From JBBQFI01 sp038237805 (GTDB lineage Bacteria > Verrucomicrobiota > Verrucomicrobiia > Chthoniobacterales > UBA10450): a stretch of DNA of 64,000 bases. Position 1 is the stretch's first letter. Every line of letters starts with the position of its first letter. A program made the translations under genes and the position numbers. The DNA lies in assembly GCA_038237805.1 (NCBI GenBank), contig JBBRYI010000011.1:62001-126000 (forward strand), written 5' to 3'. Below, piece after piece: positions 24,999 to 35,040 of the stretch. The notes under the pieces were generated by a model. That model did no database searches and had not been told where the DNA came from. It saw nothing but the letters and a program-made list of their open reading frames with translations.

Positions 24999-26318
24999 CT
25001 AATTTGAAGTTTGCACGCCGAGTAAAATTTCTGATCCTTCGCGGGCTGCTTCCAATTGCAAGCGCTTTCCCGTTTTCGCAACTACGGCGCGCGCCTGTTC
25101 CACCATTTTATCAACCATTTCGTCGTCGTGATTGGGATCGTGATGAAAGAGGATGAGCTTGCCCACGTTCGCGTCGAGAGCCAGCGAAATAACGCTGCTC
25201 AGTGAACCGTGTCCCCATCCGACGTGCTGTTCGTATTCATCATCGGTATATTGCGAATCGATAATCAGGACATCCGTCCCTTCGAGAAACTCCACCACTT
25301 TTCCGCGCTCGGCCGCGGCAAAGTTGCGCGCCTCTTCTTCGCTCACGCCATCTCGTGATGCGAGCTGCATTTTCAGCGATTCATAAGGCTCGTTGTCGGG
25401 CAAAAACGCAACCGAACCGGTGCTTGTAAAAAGCCGATAGCCGGCGCAGATGCCGGGATGGTTCGCGAACTTCGCCCGCACTTTCACCTTGCCGATGTGA
25501 AATTCGAAATCGCGTAGCTCTTCGATCGCGAGGTGACTCGGGAGTTCATTCAGACTTACCGGGAAAAATGGCGTCTCCATTTGTCCGGCCAAGATCGTGC
25601 CGAGACCTGCGCGGGCGCCTTCATAACCCAAAACTCGAATCAGATTCTTCTGATTGTAAGCAGGCGAAAAGAATGGCAGCCCTTGAATGTGATCCCAGTG
25701 GGTGTGTGTGATGAGCAGAGTCAGCTTTATCGAACGCGAGCCAAACTCCTCATCTAAGGCCAGACCGAGCAGGCGAATGCCTGTGCCAGCATCGAGAATG
25801 ATAATCTCACCATCTGCGCGCAGCTCGACGCAGCTGGTGTTTCCGCCGTAGCGAAGCGTACTCGCGCCGGGCACTGGGATTGAACCGCGCACTCCCCACA
25901 GTTTTATCCGCGGAGGGGACGAATCCAACTCCGCGGTTTTTGGTTGAGGTCGGCGGGGAATTTCCGGAAGCAATCGCTCGATCGTGCTACAAAGCACCTC
26001 CCACGTAATCGGTTTGAGCAGATACTCGTCCGCGCCGGCCTGCAGAGCGTTGGTGCGATCCACCGCGTAATCGCGCCCCGACACGATTATGATCTTCGTC
26101 GGCTGAAGTTGCTGGCGGATGGTGCGGCAAACCTGAAAGCCATTCGATTTTGGCATCAGCAAATCGCATAGGATCAGTTCGGGCCGTTTGTGCAGCGCCA
26201 TCTCGATCCCGACATCGCCATCTGCTGCTTCCAACACTTCCCATTCGTCGCTCTTGAAAAGTTCTGCGATCGTGCGCCGATTCTCGGCGTCATCTTCGAT
26301 TATCAGAACGCGCGGCAT
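24999..26318 (-). CDS. Response-regulator receiver fused to a metallo-beta-lactamase-fold hydrolase
   Basis: 439 residues. The first ~120 form a receiver (VLIIEDDAENRRT, phosphoacceptor Asp in LILCDLLMPKSNGF, Lys in EYLLKPI). After a proline-rich linker comes a complete metallo-beta-lactamase fold of the RNase Z/phosphodiesterase type: GVRGSIPVPG...GGNTSCVEL, the metal motif THTHWDHIQGLPFF, a later LPDNEP loop, IIDSQYTDDEY and FHHDPNHDD. All metal ligands appear present, so phosphorylation may gate a hydrolase, possibly of a nucleotide messenger. No cognate kinase is adjacent. A small gene of unknown function lies directly upstream on the same strand. Confidence 0.87.
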   Translation of the reverse strand: MPRVLIIEDDAENRRTIAELFKSDEWEVLEAADGDVGIEMALHKRPELILCDLLMPKSNGFQVCRTIRQQLQPTKIIIVSGRDYAVDRTNALQAGADEYLLKPITWEVLCSTIERLLPEIPRRPQPKTAELDSSPPRIKLWGVRGSIPVPGASTLRYGGNTSCVELRADGEIIILDAGTGIRLLGLALDEEFGSRSIKLTLLITHTHWDHIQGLPFFSPAYNQKNLIRVLGYEGARAGLGTILAGQMETPFFPVSLNELPSHLAIEELRDFEFHIGKVKVRAKFANHPGICAGYRLFTSTGSVAFLPDNEPYESLKMQLASRDGVSEEEARNFAAAERGKVVEFLEGTDVLIIDSQYTDDEYEQHVGWGHGSLSSVISLALDANVGKLILFHHDPNHDDEMVDKMVEQARAVVAKTGKRLQLEAAREGSEILLGVQTSN

Positions 26319-26342
26319 ACGGCTGCGGATTAGAGTCTGCGT

Positions 26343-26738
26343 TTACAGCAAACTTGAACCGAACGCGCCCGGCCCACGCTTCCAACGCAATTCCGGCGTG
26401 AGATTAATTTCCTCTGGCGGCACTTCGAATCCGGCAGCGCGCAGGAGATAAGCTACGCCTTCGCGGCTTTCCATTGTCTCCTTCAAACTGCGCGCGAAAA
26501 GCTCGATGTACTCCTTGTAAGATTCGAGAGCGAGCTTGCCTTCCGCGAAATGCTCGGCCAGCGCTTCGTCGTGGTAATCGATCAAATCGATCAGGGCACG
26601 CTTTAACTTCAGGCGCATGTCCGGATCGACCACGACCTTGAACGGCGTTCCTTCAACAGCGGGCACGGACAAGCTTTGTTTTTTCGTTACGGCCGGTTCC
26701 ACAGCCGAGACGAGTTGATAGTCACGCGGTTTCTCCAT
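26343..26738 (-). CDS. Hypothetical cytoplasmic protein
   Basis: 131 residues, not recognised. It has no signal or membrane segment. The centre (DMRLKLKRALIDLIDYHDEALAEHFAEGKLALESYKEYIELFARSLKETM) is long, amphipathic and helical; the C-terminus contains VPPEEINLTPELRW. It lies between hppA and the receiver/metallo-beta-lactamase gene on the same strand, 24 bp from the latter, so it may be co-expressed with it. Confidence 0.7.
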   Translation of the reverse strand: MEKPRDYQLVSAVEPAVTKKQSLSVPAVEGTPFKVVVDPDMRLKLKRALIDLIDYHDEALAEHFAEGKLALESYKEYIELFARSLKETMESREGVAYLLRAAGFEVPPEEINLTPELRWKRGPGAFGSSLL

Positions 26739-26792
26739 TGGTTCTACTCGTTAGGCAAATGGTTCCCCGAGCTGAACGCCATCTGCCGATTC

Positions 26793-28877
26793 TTAGAAGA
26801 ATATCGGAATGATGAGAATGGCAACGATATTTACCACTTTAATCATCGGATTGATCGCCGGCCCGGCGGTGTCCTTGTAGGGGTCGCCCACGGTATCGCC
26901 CGTCACGGCCGCGGCGTGTGCGAAGGAACCTTTGCCTCCGAGGTTGCCTTCTTCGATAAATTTTTTCGCGTTATCCCACGCGCCGCCGCCAGAGGTCATC
27001 GCGATCGCGACGAACAAACCAGTAACGATTGTGCCGACAAGCAAACCGCCGAGAACAACTGGTCCCAGGGGTTTGATAATCGCCACGGCGAGCACAACCA
27101 CCACCGGCAACAATGCGGGAACGATCATTTCGCGTAAGGCCGCTTTCGTCACAATGTCGACGCACGTGCCGTAGTCTGGTGTGTCTTCGCCGGTCAAGAT
27201 TCCCGGCTTTGCTTTCAATTGCCGCCGCACTTCGCGCACAACCGCGCCCGCCGCTTTACCGACAGCGTCCATGCTAAACGCCGTAAAAATAAACGGCAGC
27301 AGTCCGCCGATGAACAAACCGACAATCACTTTCGGTTCGGTCAGAGAAAATTGGAAGAAATGGTCGGCCAATATTTTTCCCTCGCCGGTGAGGTGCGCGC
27401 GCAATTCTTCCACGTAGGAACCGAAGAGCACGAGGGCAGCTAATCCCGCGGAGGCGATGGCGTAACCTTTCGTCACCGCCTTCATCGTGTTGCCAACGGC
27501 ATCGAGTTCATCGGTCACGCCTCGGACTTCGTCCGGCAGGTTGCTCATCACCGCGATACCACCGGCGTTGTCGGTAATGGGACCGAACGCATCGAGCGAA
27601 ATAATGATGCCGGCCATCGAGAGCATGCTCATGACCGCGATTGCGATTCCGTAAAGGCCGGCAAAATGAAAGCTGAACAGAATGGCGAGGCCGATAAAGC
27701 CAACGGGCAATGCAGTTGCATGCTGCCCGACCGCGAGACCGGCAATGATATTCGTCGCGTGGCCGGTCTCAGATGCCTTGGCAATTTTCCGGACCGGACC
27801 GTAGTTCGTGGAAGTGTAATAATTTGTGATCACCACCACGATGCCGGTCATTAACAAACCGACGAGTGACGCACAGTAAAGATCGTTCGGCGATTTCACT
27901 AACCCGCCAATAGTGATGCCATTCGGAAAGAAATGATGCGTCGCCGGCCAAAACAGAATCGCTGAGACCAACGCGCTGGCGCCAACTGCGCCCATCAACA
28001 CCATGCCCGGCTTACCGCCGCTAACATTGACGAAAAGAATTCCGACGATCGCGCCGAGGACCGAAATGCCGCCAAGAACAAACGGATAGGTGATTGCAGC
28101 CGGCGTATCTGCGAGCGTGAGCGCGGCAACTAAAATCGCCCCGATCAAACTCACGGCGTAAGTTTCGAAAACGTCCGCGGCCATACCCGCGCAATCGCCC
28201 ACATTATCGCCCACGTTGTCTGCGATCGTCGCTGGGTTGCGCGGATCATCTTCTTCGAGATTGCTCTCGATTTTGCCGACAAGATCCGCCCCGACATCTG
28301 CGGCCTTCGTATAAATTCCACCGCCGAGTCGAGCGAAAACGCTAATCAAACTCGCGCCAAGGGCCAGCCCGATCAGACTGCGAACAGCCATGTCCGCGCC
28401 CAGCATGTTGCTTGCGATCGTATAAAAAATTCCAACCGCCAGCAGCGCGAGCCCGACCACAAGCAATCCGGTAACCGCGCCACCATTGAAGGCGATGCGC
28501 AAAGCTTTCACCCGTGACTGCGTGGCAGCCTGCGTCGTGCGCACATTCGCCAGCACGGCGATGCGCATTCCGATAAAGCCGGCCGCGAGCGAGCAAACCG
28601 CGCCGACGACAAAACCGATAGCGGTCGGATGATCTTTAAAGAAAAAGAGAAGAACGAAAATGATCGCCGCGATGACACTGATCGTGATCACTTGTCGATT
28701 GAGATAAGCCTTTGCGCCTTCCTGTATGGCGGCGGCGATCTGACGCATGCGCTCGTTTCCCGCGGACTGGCGCAGGATCGATGCGATGAGAAAAAACGCG
28801 AAGACCAGGCCGGCGATAGCGCATACGATCGAAAAAGTAATGCCGGAATTGAGCATCGTTAGGGCAAGCAAAGTCAT
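26793..28877 (-). CDS. hppA: Membrane-bound H+-translocating pyrophosphatase, K+-independent type
   Basis: 694-residue ion-pumping pyrophosphatase with about 16 helices that couples PPi hydrolysis to proton export. Substrate motifs are intact: KAADVGADLVGKIESNLEEDDPRNPATIADNVGDNVGDCAGMAADVFETY, and GKAAGAVVREVRRQ with the C-terminal DTVGDPYKDTAGPAINPMIK. The segment AVGNTMKAVTKGYAIASA has Lys where K+-dependent enzymes have Ala, indicating the K+-independent H+-pumping class. Ion specificity is inferred from that residue. It is monocistronic and divergent from a secreted SnoaL-like gene. Confidence 0.95.
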   Translation of the reverse strand: MTLLALTMLNSGITFSIVCAIAGLVFAFFLIASILRQSAGNERMRQIAAAIQEGAKAYLNRQVITISVIAAIIFVLLFFFKDHPTAIGFVVGAVCSLAAGFIGMRIAVLANVRTTQAATQSRVKALRIAFNGGAVTGLLVVGLALLAVGIFYTIASNMLGADMAVRSLIGLALGASLISVFARLGGGIYTKAADVGADLVGKIESNLEEDDPRNPATIADNVGDNVGDCAGMAADVFETYAVSLIGAILVAALTLADTPAAITYPFVLGGISVLGAIVGILFVNVSGGKPGMVLMGAVGASALVSAILFWPATHHFFPNGITIGGLVKSPNDLYCASLVGLLMTGIVVVITNYYTSTNYGPVRKIAKASETGHATNIIAGLAVGQHATALPVGFIGLAILFSFHFAGLYGIAIAVMSMLSMAGIIISLDAFGPITDNAGGIAVMSNLPDEVRGVTDELDAVGNTMKAVTKGYAIASAGLAALVLFGSYVEELRAHLTGEGKILADHFFQFSLTEPKVIVGLFIGGLLPFIFTAFSMDAVGKAAGAVVREVRRQLKAKPGILTGEDTPDYGTCVDIVTKAALREMIVPALLPVVVVLAVAIIKPLGPVVLGGLLVGTIVTGLFVAIAMTSGGGAWDNAKKFIEEGNLGGKGSFAHAAAVTGDTVGDPYKDTAGPAINPMIKVVNIVAILIIPIFF

Positions 28878-29036
28878 AAGTGGTTCCGCGTGAAAGTGGC
28901 AGACATTAGTGGCTTTTAGTCCGCTGGCAACGCGAAACTGCCGTCGTTATTGCACGTCTATGCGGCTCGGGATTTGGCGGCGGCGCAATACTATTTTTTT
29001 GCTCGCCATCCTTTCTCGATCGCGAAACTGTTTCTT

Positions 29037-29759
29037 ATGGAGATCAAACATTTTCTTCCGCTCGGAATTTCTCTTTTGGTTTTTCTCGAGCCAGTTTTCG
29101 CTCAAGAAGCCATCACGCAGGAACAACTTGTCCGCCGGACCCAGGAGCTTTTCGACGCCGTCGTTCCCGGTAATCCTGAACCGTGGAAAAAATATTATGC
29201 CGAGGACGCTCTGTATGCTGACGAAAAAAGGCGCAGCTTGAACAAAACCGCATTGGTCGCGGATATCGCGCCAATGCCGAAAGGATATTCCGGCGCCATT
29301 AAGATCGTTAGGCCGCAGAGTCGCATCTTCGGCGACACTGCTGTTCTTAGTTACGATCTGGACGAAACCGAAACCATCTTCGGTCAAAATCTCAAAGCGC
29401 GTTATCACGAGACCGACACCTGGCTGCGACGCAATGGCAACTGGCGGATCGTCGCAGCGCAGGCATTCCGTTATTATGAAGATCCCGCGATCGGCAAAGG
29501 TGACCGCAAAAAATTCCAAACCTTCATCGGCACCTACGAGTTAGCGCCCGGCAATATAAGAACCGTTACGGCTGTCGGTGAAAACTTGTTCGCCGAACGA
29601 AATGGTAAACGCGAACAACTCTATCCGGAATCGTGCGACATATTTTTCCGCAAAGGTGTTGAAGGCCGCATCCTCTTTCGCATTGACGATAGCGGCAAAG
29701 TTGACGCGCTAATCGATCGCCGAAACAACGAAGACGTCGTCTGGCGCAAAACGAAATAA
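29037..29759 (+). CDS. Secreted SnoaL/NTF2-like protein
   Basis: 240 residues from ATG 29037, which begins a clear signal peptide (HFLPLGISLLVFLEPVFAQ). The frame is open upstream to 28950 without a better start. Residues 25-145 form an NTF2-like cone fold (EQLVRRTQELFDAVVPGNPEPWKKYYAEDALYADE, TWLRRNGNWRIVAAQAFRYYED). The C-terminal ~90 residues resemble a beta-rich lipocalin-like extension (FIGTYELAPG..., LFFR..DD). No catalytic residues can be assigned. Confidence 0.75.
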   Translation: MEIKHFLPLGISLLVFLEPVFAQEAITQEQLVRRTQELFDAVVPGNPEPWKKYYAEDALYADEKRRSLNKTALVADIAPMPKGYSGAIKIVRPQSRIFGDTAVLSYDLDETETIFGQNLKARYHETDTWLRRNGNWRIVAAQAFRYYEDPAIGKGDRKKFQTFIGTYELAPGNIRTVTAVGENLFAERNGKREQLYPESCDIFFRKGVEGRILFRIDDSGKVDALIDRRNNEDVVWRKTK

Positions 29760-29783
29760 CGCGAACGGAGCTTCCAGCGCATC

Positions 29784-30191
29784 TTACCGCACAGCAGAGG
29801 CACCATCGGCCGCTGGCGGATGTGCCGCCGCATGCAGAGCTTCGTAAAGCCGATGCAAGTGAACAGGCTTTGTGAGAATCGCGATCGCTCCCAGCTCTGC
29901 GATGTCGCACGTTGGAGGGCATCCGGTAACAAGAATGATCTTGGCCGCAGGATCTTTGGCGAGAATATGACGGCAAGCAGTGACACCATTGAGCTTCGAC
30001 ATTCGGTAATCCATCAACACGACGTCAGGGAGATGACGTTCGTAGGCATGAATGGCTTCCAAGCCGGATCCAACGATCTCGACAACTTCATTGCGGCATT
30101 GGCTAACGAGCTCAGCCAGTAAAGTCGCAGCGCTTGGCTGATCGTCAGCGATGAGAACCCGCATCATGACCAGTTGCGGAGAAGTTTCCAT
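29784..30191 (-). CDS. Single-domain response regulator (CheY-like receiver)
   Basis: A receiver domain without output domain: VLIADDQPSAATLLAELV, phosphoacceptor Asp in VVLMDYRMSKLNG, Thr/Gly region VTGCPPTCD, and Lys in AILTKPV. The frame is open back to 30443, but homology begins at MRVLIADD; ATG 30191 (METSPQ) is a guess among three nearby starts. It is divergent from the porin gene, so it may report on or influence that locus. It ends with a His/Ala-rich tail. Confidence 0.8.
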   Translation of the reverse strand: METSPQLVMMRVLIADDQPSAATLLAELVSQCRNEVVEIVGSGLEAIHAYERHLPDVVLMDYRMSKLNGVTACRHILAKDPAAKIILVTGCPPTCDIAELGAIAILTKPVHLHRLYEALHAAAHPPAADGASAVR

Positions 30192-30267
30192 GCCAGCCCC
30201 CAATTGCTGCTGATGATTCGCAGCCATGATCGTCATGCGAATCGATTCTATTGCGAGATTTTGAAAC

Positions 30268-31640
30268 ATGAGGTGCACCCTAACGATGAGAATCGCGCCT
30301 GGCGTGGCTCTTTGGCTTAGCATTGGTTTCACGTCGTTCGCGCAGGACGCCATTCCGCGATCGCAACGTTCGATCTTGCAGCCAGAAGAGGAAGCTGCGG
30401 CGATACCGGCCAGGTTCGATGAGAGCAAATATCTCACCGACAATTGGGGCGGTTATCGTGAACACCTGCGAAACGCAGGAGTGGAAGTGTTCGGTTTTTA
30501 CAACAACATCATTTCGGGGAACGCCGTCGGCGGCCGCGATGAAGGTCATGCGACATACGACCACGACATTTGGATCGGAGCGAAGTTCGATCTCAAGAAG
30601 TTGGCCGGTTGGCACGGTGGCCAGTTCGTTATTAGTGGAATCAATCGCGACGGCGAAGATCTGACCACAAAATATATCGGCAGCATCTTTTCCACTCAGC
30701 AATTGGTCGGCGGTCAACGGACTTTTCTCTATCAGGTGTTCCTGCAGCAGAAATTCATGGGCGATAAGTTCACATTAAAAATCGGCCGATTCGGCGCCTC
30801 GGACGACTTCAACACGTCGCCCTTGTACGGTTATTCGCTAAACAATGGTATTGATGGCGACGTCCGAAATGTTTTGTTCGATACGCGCTTCTCCGCCTAC
30901 CCATTCGCAACCTGGGCGGGCGCGATCTTCTACGATCCGACTCCGCACTTTCATCTGAAGCTCGGCGTCTTTCAGGTAACGAAACGGATGTTCGAAAATG
31001 ACGACCACGGGATAAACTGGAGCATCGGAGGTAGCGACGGTTATACGGCGATCGCCGAGCTCGGTTGGACGCCGGAATTTTTCAAGCAACCACTAAACGC
31101 AACCGAGCAAGATGGGAAGCGAACTGTCTCCGTTGTGGGCAAAGGGCTCCCAGGTCACTACTCGTTAGGCTTCACTTACTCACAATGGGATTTCTACCCG
31201 CGATTCCTGGGCGGTTTTGAAGATCATTCCTACGGTTTCTACGCGCACGCGGATCAAATGATTTTCCAGGAGAAACCCGGCAGCGATAATGGGCTCATTG
31301 TGTTTGTCGCCTCCGGGTATTATCCGCAGACGGAGATTTCGATCGTGCCGTTCCAGGTCAATGTCGGCTTGAACTACAAAGGGCTCATTCCCTGCGTGAC
31401 GACGATCGCACCGTGTTCCATTTCATTTATGGCGACATCAGCGATGACTACGCGCGTCGTGTCCGCGTCCCCGGCGGCGGCAAAGCGGAATCAGAAAAAG
31501 TGCTGGAGTTCGCGCATCGATTTCAACTTACACCCTGGAGTTATATCCAACCCGATATCCAATATGTTATCGATCCGGGCGGGACGGGCGACATTCCCGA
31601 CGCAGTGGTAATTGGCGCGCAGATGGGAGTAGTATTCTAA
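30268..31640 (+). pseudogene. OprB-like carbohydrate-selective porin, frameshifted near the C-terminus
   Basis: Outer-membrane porin of the OprB family with a signal peptide, the N-terminal LTDNWGGYREHLRNAGVEVFGFYNNIISGN and barrel strands such as FGASDDFNTSPLYGY. Near 31390-31396 the frame shifts by one base. The upstream reading runs into an alien tail, while the next frame continues the family sequence (RDDDRTVFHFIYGDISDDY ... VVIGAQMGVVF), ending in Phe as porins do. A single missing base explains it. Either the gene is decaying or the assembly lacks a base. Downstream is a sugar transporter that is also frameshifted. Confidence 0.85.
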
Positions 31641-31661
31641 GGCATTGTAGGAAACAAAATC

Positions 31662-33037
31662 ATGGCAACTTCTGCGAACCCAGCATCGTTACCGACGGAG
31701 ATCCGCGCACTGCCAAGCGACCGATGTTCGTCCTGGCTGACGGTAGGAACGTTCTCTTCACTTTCATCCTTCTCATCTTTCTCTTTGCGCTCTGGGGATT
31801 TTGCAACGGCATGATCGATGTGATGGACAAACATTTTCAGGAGGAATTGCACCTCACGTTGTCGCAATCGGCATGGGTGCAGTTTGCGCATTATCTTGGT
31901 TACTTTCTCATGGCAATCCCGGCGAGCTGGCTCGCGACGCGGTTAGGCTACAAGGGTGGAATCATTACCGGTCTGCTCATGGTTGCGGTCGGCGGGTTCT
32001 GGTTTATTCCCGCGACGCACATTGCGCAATTCTGGGCATTCTTACTCGGCGTTTGCATTATCGCGGCCGGGCTGACCTTTCTCGAAACCATCGCCAATCC
32101 GTACACTACAGTTCTTGGCCCGATCGAATACGCGGCCACGCGCATCAATCTCGCGCAATCAACCAACGGTATCGGTCTTCTCTTCGGTCCGACGGTGCAT
32201 TTTTTTATTCGAAAAACGCCGCGGGTTTGAGCACCGGCAGCGAACGACTCTGGATTCCGTACGCGTTCATCGGCGTTGTCGTCATCTTGCTCGCGATCAC
32301 ATTTTTCTTCGCCAACGTCCCGGAGATCAAAATGGAGGACGATTATCATCTGGATGATGCAGCGCCGAATGTTTCGCACTCCATCTGGTCGCATCCGCAT
32401 TTCTGGATGGCGGTGCTCGCGCAATTTCTACGTCGCGGCGCAGGCCGGCATCTTCAGCTTCTTTATTAATTACATGACGTCGCAAGTGCCTCCGATTCCG
32501 GAAGCGTGGAACTCGCCCAACCTCGCCGCCTGGTTCGAGGATCATCATGGGGTCCGCGGCATCAGCAACAAGGGCGCCGCGAATCTTGCCTCGTTAGGCT
32601 TTCTCTGCTTTCTCATCGGACGCTTTACCGGCAGCGCGATCCTGAAGAAATTTTCCGCGCACAAAGTTCTCGGCCTGTATTCCACAGCTAGCGTTGTGCT
32701 TTGTCTCTTGATCTTTCTCAAGCTCGGTTGGGCCTCAGTCGCTTGCGTGTTTCTCACTTACTTTTTCATGTCGATTATGTTCCCGACCATATTCGCTCTC
32801 GGCATTTTCGGTTTGGGCGAACGCGCGAAGAAAGCATCGTCCTTCATCGTCATGGCAATCATGGGCGGCGCCTTGTTGCCCAAAGCGATGGGCGCGGTGG
32901 CTGATCGCTCCGATTTATCCCGCGGATTTATCGTGCCGCTGTTTTGTTTTGCCTTCGTCGCGGCCTATGGATTTTTGTGGCCGAAGTTGAGCGGTCACGA
33001 AGCGATGCACGGTGTGTCAACTTCACGCGGGCACTAG
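31662..33037 (+). pseudogene. FucP-like sugar MFS permease, broken by two or three frameshifts
   Basis: Twelve-helix sugar:H+ symporter of the L-fucose/glucose-galactose permease group (FALWGFCNGMIDVMDKHFQ, GLTFLETIANPYTTVLGP, NLAQSTNGIGLLFGPT). The coding frame changes near 32195 (GPT then GAFFYSKNAAG) and again near 32427 (VLAQF then YVAAQAGIFSFFINY), the latter in a short T run. A probable third change lies near 31722, since ATG 31662 has a fair ribosome-binding site but is in another frame from the first helix. The final part (FGLGERAKKASSFIVMAIMGGALLP) is normal. All changes fit small deletions. Confidence 0.82.
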
Positions 33038-33040
33038 GCG

Positions 33041-33574
33041 ATGGGGGAAAGTTTCCAACTCGATCACGAGAGGCTCGGGCGCGATCCGCGATTTGCGGCC
33101 ATTGTGCGCGAGCTCGGCGCGCAACCGAAGATCGATTCGCCGGAAACATTCAACAGCTATTGCCGAAAGGCGTGTCAATTCTGGAGCGAGACGCAGACAG
33201 CGAAGGCGCGGTGGGAGTTCGATAAGCTTAATGCGCGTGTCGAGGAGGGTGGCGAAGGCGTGATCCAAACAGGTTGGGGCGGAGTGGTGATCACGATTTA
33301 CGAACATCCACGCGTAGAAAAATTTCTTGTTGTAGGCAAAGGAGGTTATCTCGCGCTCGAGAAACATGCCGAGAAAGATGAATGGCTCGAAGTGCAAGAA
33401 GGCGCCGGTCTTGTTCTGTGGCGTCAGTCGCCTAACGAGCCTTTAACCGTGGAAGTTCTCGAGCAAGGTGTACAATTCCATTTTTCACCCGGCATGGAGC
33501 ATTGCCTCATCGGAACCGACGATCTTTTAGTGTTCGAGCGATCGATCGATCCAAAGGGAATGGATCAGGATTAA
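33041..33574 (+). CDS. Hypothetical protein with cupin-like C-terminal part
   Basis: 177 residues, starting three bases after the permease stop. The N-terminal half is helical (IDSPETFNSYCRKACQFWSETQTAKARWEFDKLNARV). The second half (VIQTGWGGVVITIYEHPRVEKFLVVGKGGYLALEKHAEKDEWLEVQEGAGLVLW) has the alternating strands and GxG turns of a cupin barrel with HFSPGMEHCLIG as the second cupin motif. Such proteins near sugar kinases may be isomerase-like, but no catalytic assignment is possible. Confidence 0.65.
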   Translation: MGESFQLDHERLGRDPRFAAIVRELGAQPKIDSPETFNSYCRKACQFWSETQTAKARWEFDKLNARVEEGGEGVIQTGWGGVVITIYEHPRVEKFLVVGKGGYLALEKHAEKDEWLEVQEGAGLVLWRQSPNEPLTVEVLEQGVQFHFSPGMEHCLIGTDDLLVFERSIDPKGMDQD

Positions 33575-33617
33575 TCTTTATCTACGAACCCGACGGACGC
33601 GAAGCTGTCGCCAGATA

Positions 33618-34529
33618 ATGCACACCGACTTCTACGCCTTCGGCGAAATTCTCTGGGATTGTCTTCCTTCAGGCCGGCACGCTGGTGGCGCTCCGTTCAA
33701 CGTTACGGCACATCTTGCCCAGCTTGGAGTTTCGGTATCCCTCATCTCCGCAGTCGGCCGAGATCCGTTAGGCGATGAAATTTTGCAAGTAGCGCGCGAC
33801 AAAAATGTGAACGTCGACTTCGTCAGTCGCGTGCGGATCCGCCTTGCTACTGGCACTGTGGTCGCAACGCTGGATGCAAAAGGCAACGCGACCTACGAAC
33901 TTGTTCAACCCGCGGCATGGGATGAAATAAAAGTTTCCGCGAAAGCATTGGAAGCCGTTTCGAAAGCGCGCGCGTTGACCTTTGGTTCGCTCGCCGGCCG
34001 TTCGCCATACAACCTCGAGCAATTGGATCGGCTTCTCGATGTGAAGGGTCCGTTGAAATTTTTCGATGTGAATTTACGCCCGCCATTTGTCGATGCGCAG
34101 TTAGTGATTGATCTCGCCAAACGCGCTGACGTGATCAAGCTCAACGATGGCGAGGTTGGCAAACTTGCGGCGTGGTTGCAAACCGGGGAATTGACACCTC
34201 ACACACCGCGTACGCCCGATGAAGTTGCGCAAGCTTGCGCGAAAGTCGCAGAAGCAACGAATGTTTCGCGCATCTGCGTTACGCTCGCGGAAGAGGGTGG
34301 CGCACTATGGGATCGCGGCAAACTCGTAACCGCGCCGGCTCCGAAGGTTGATGTGAAAGACACGGTCGGCGCCGGGGACGCATTCATGGCGGGGCTCATG
34401 GTTGGTCTCACGCGCGGGACCGATACGCGGAAGGTTTTGGAGAACGCGTGCCGCCTGGGTGCGTTCGTTGCATCGCATTACGGCGCGACGCCGTTGTTGC
34501 CGGAAGAAATCAAAGTGTCATTTACTTAA
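33618..34529 (+). CDS. PfkB-family sugar kinase, probably fructokinase
   Basis: Ribokinase-family kinase of 303 residues. The first signature is GGAPFNVTAHLAQLGVSVSLISAVGRDPLGDEI and the second, anion-hole/catalytic signature is DTVGAGDAFMAGLMVGL with the catalytic Asp. FDVNLRPPFVD and IKLNDGEVGKL are typical of bacterial fructokinases. It closes the sugar-uptake run of porin, permease and cupin-like protein, where it would phosphorylate the imported sugar. Fructose is favoured by motif resemblance only. Unlike its neighbours the gene is intact. Confidence 0.9.
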   Translation: MHTDFYAFGEILWDCLPSGRHAGGAPFNVTAHLAQLGVSVSLISAVGRDPLGDEILQVARDKNVNVDFVSRVRIRLATGTVVATLDAKGNATYELVQPAAWDEIKVSAKALEAVSKARALTFGSLAGRSPYNLEQLDRLLDVKGPLKFFDVNLRPPFVDAQLVIDLAKRADVIKLNDGEVGKLAAWLQTGELTPHTPRTPDEVAQACAKVAEATNVSRICVTLAEEGGALWDRGKLVTAPAPKVDVKDTVGAGDAFMAGLMVGLTRGTDTRKVLENACRLGAFVASHYGATPLLPEEIKVSFT

Positions 34530-34541
34530 GGAGAACAAGTT

Positions 34542-35024
34542 ATGCCCGCTCGGAGCGCTGATTTCGCAACGATCGATTCGATTATCAATGCGGCCTACGA
34601 TGGAATCTCCGGACCGGCGGGGAAAGCACGCGATTGGGACCGCGAACGTTCGTTGTTCATTCCAGGTGCTCGCTTGATTCCAACGGCGAAGGATGCCGGC
34701 GAATTGAATCGCAACGTCGATCTGGCGCCACAGAATCTTGACGTGGAAGAATACATCGCGCGCGTCCAGCCCTATTTCGAGAAGGAGGGATTCTACGAGA
34801 AGGAAATTGCGCGGCGCATGGAACAGTTCGGACAGATAGCGCACGTCTGGAGCACGTACGAATCGCGACACAGTCCTGACGATTCCCAGCCATTCATGCG
34901 CGGGATCAACAGCATTCAGTTATTTAACGATGGCGAGCGTTGGTGGATCGTGACGGTGTACTGGCAGCACGAAAGTGCCGAGCATCCGATTCCACCGGAA
35001 TATCTCGAATCGGTAAAAGCCTAA
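34542..35024 (+). CDS. NTF2/SnoaL-like hypothetical protein
   Basis: 160 residues, preceded by a good ribosome-binding site (AAGGAG) 12 bp after the kinase stop, so likely in the same operon. It has no signal peptide. The C-terminal part (IAHVWSTYESRHSPDD...GINSIQLFNDGERWWIVTVYWQHE) is typical of the NTF2-like cone fold used by SnoaL/DUF4440 proteins. The catalytic role is unknown. Confidence 0.75.
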   Translation: MPARSADFATIDSIINAAYDGISGPAGKARDWDRERSLFIPGARLIPTAKDAGELNRNVDLAPQNLDVEEYIARVQPYFEKEGFYEKEIARRMEQFGQIAHVWSTYESRHSPDDSQPFMRGINSIQLFNDGERWWIVTVYWQHESAEHPIPPEYLESVKA

Positions 35025-35040
35025 CCAAGCAGGCGGCACA

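Noticed and set aside
24740..25081. Minus-strand open frame of 113 codons
   Set aside because: It runs across the tRNA-Gln gene and overlaps the end of two other genes; no family resemblance.
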